64,000 nt of DNA. Origin: Lacihabitans sp. CS3-21. Lineage in GTDB: Bacteria; Bacteroidota; Bacteroidia; Cytophagales; Spirosomataceae. The stretch covers positions 186,001 through 250,000 of the forward strand of contig NZ_RJUD01000002.1 in the NCBI RefSeq assembly GCF_024343675.1. The letters run 5' to 3'. Under the pieces are notes generated by a model, which saw only the letters and a program-made list of their open reading frames with translations, was not told where the DNA came from and made no database searches. This document shows positions 63,433 through 64,000 of this stretch, piece after piece. Every line of letters starts with the position of its first letter. The stretch's first letter is position 1. Made by a program: the position numbers and the translations under genes.

Positions 63433-64000
63433 ATGAAAAAAATAATTGGCTTTTTTGCCATTCTAACCATGGCTGGTTTTGCTCTTCAGGCTCAGAACAA
63501 GAATGCCTTCAGTGTTCAAACAAAAATCGAAAACGGCACAATTGAAGGGAATTACGACACTAAAACGGGTATTCAAACCTATTTTGGCGTACCGTTTGCC
63601 GCTCCTCCCATAGGGGAATTACGTTGGAAAGCCCCACAGCCCGTAAAAAACTGGCTTGGAGTAAAAGAAACCAAAGCTTTTGGACCAAGACCGATGCAAA
63701 CGGTGGTTTTTGGTGATATGAATTCTCGCTCAAATGGGGTAAGTGAGAATTGTCTTTACTTGAATATTTGGACACCATCCAAACGCAACACCAAAGATTT
63801 ACCAGTTTTGTTGTATTTCTATGGTGGAGGAAATGTGGCTGGAGATGCATCAGAGCCACGTTATGATGGCGAAAGTATGGCTAAAAAAGGAATAGTAGTG
63901 ATCACTTGTAACTACAGATTAAATGTTTTCGGGAATTTTGCTCATCCAGAATTAAGTGCTGAAACTTCTTACAAAGGATCAGGTAACTATGGTTTACTTG
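63433..64000 (+). CDS. Carboxylesterase type B (5' part, cut by window end)
   Basis: Open at the right edge; 189 codons are visible. Signal peptide (MKKIIGFFAILTMAGFALQAQ). Start of a carboxylesterase/lipase domain: FGVPFAAPPIGELRWKAPQP, SENCLYLNIWTPSK, PVLLYFYGGGN (oxyanion region) and VVITCNYRLNVFG. The nucleophile Ser lies beyond the window. Exported esterase. Divergent from the NrtR-like regulator with a dyad between them, so probably under its control. Confidence 0.85.
   Translation, partial: MKKIIGFFAILTMAGFALQAQNKNAFSVQTKIENGTIEGNYDTKTGIQTYFGVPFAAPPIGELRWKAPQPVKNWLGVKETKAFGPRPMQTVVFGDMNSRSNGVSENCLYLNIWTPSKRNTKDLPVLLYFYGGGNVAGDASEPRYDGESMAKKGIVVITCNYRLNVFGNFAHPELSAETSYKGSGNYGLL

Noticed and set aside
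1-64000. CRISPR array, tRNA or rRNA genes, prophage
   Set aside because: No spaced identical repeats, no tRNA-like GTTCGA arm with matching stems and no phage structural or integrase gene were seen.

Overview
The window looks like chromosomal DNA of a low-GC Bacteroidota, most likely a Cytophagales member. This is an inference from SusC/SusD pairs, Bacteroidota-type exported proteins (signal peptides ending in ...AQ), 3-coathanger (GCX-COOH) C-terminal domains, LytTR and propeller-type sensor systems, BlaI/M56 with a TonB C-terminal domain, and almost no Shine-Dalgarno sequences. No rRNA, tRNA, CRISPR array, insertion sequence or prophage was found. The right edge cuts through a carboxylesterase gene.

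Region by region: 1-3177 holds a PhnA-domain gene and a BlaI / M56-TonB / TonB_C sensor operon with phased operator-like dyads. 3178-10900 holds a YdeP-type molybdopterin oxidoreductase, a secreted metzincin protease, a SWIM-domain protein and a YceI protein. 11023-15625 holds a TonB-linked outer-membrane barrel divergent from a LytS/LytTR two-component pair. 16091-19528 is a tight minus-strand redox operon: Rieske, thioredoxin, ApbE flavinyltransferase, a DUF4266 lipoprotein ending in GGGCGCN, and DUF3570. 19708-31584 holds a propeller sensor kinase and NarL regulator, followed by a run of secreted surface proteins (fibre-like modules, Cys-rich repeats, a GH5-like enzyme) and a stand-alone LytTR regulator. 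31730-35671 holds FkbM methyltransferase, GT2, SRPBCC and M28 peptidase genes.

35709-49152 is the most coherent catabolic locus. An AraC regulator and an FGGY gluconokinase-like kinase (minus) face SusC, SusD, RraA-like, enolase-superfamily, BASS transporter, RraA-like and enolase-superfamily genes (plus). Both RraA-like proteins and both enolase-superfamily proteins carry export signals, so the locus looks like a sugar-acid uptake and processing system in which dehydration and aldol-type cleavage may occur outside the cytoplasm. 

49242-63330 is mixed: an SNF2 helicase with SWIM domain, a GxxExxY gene inside a degenerate repeat cluster, sugar isomerase-like TIM barrels, RidA, two Nudix proteins, a DeoR regulator, DUF2911, M24 peptidase, a PqqB-like hydrolase and an HGSNAT-like acyltransferase. 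Several intergenic regions carry clear dyads or phased repeats that look like operators (2829-2884, 56094-56119, 57305-57328, 63392-63414). Others carry degenerate intergenic repeat families.
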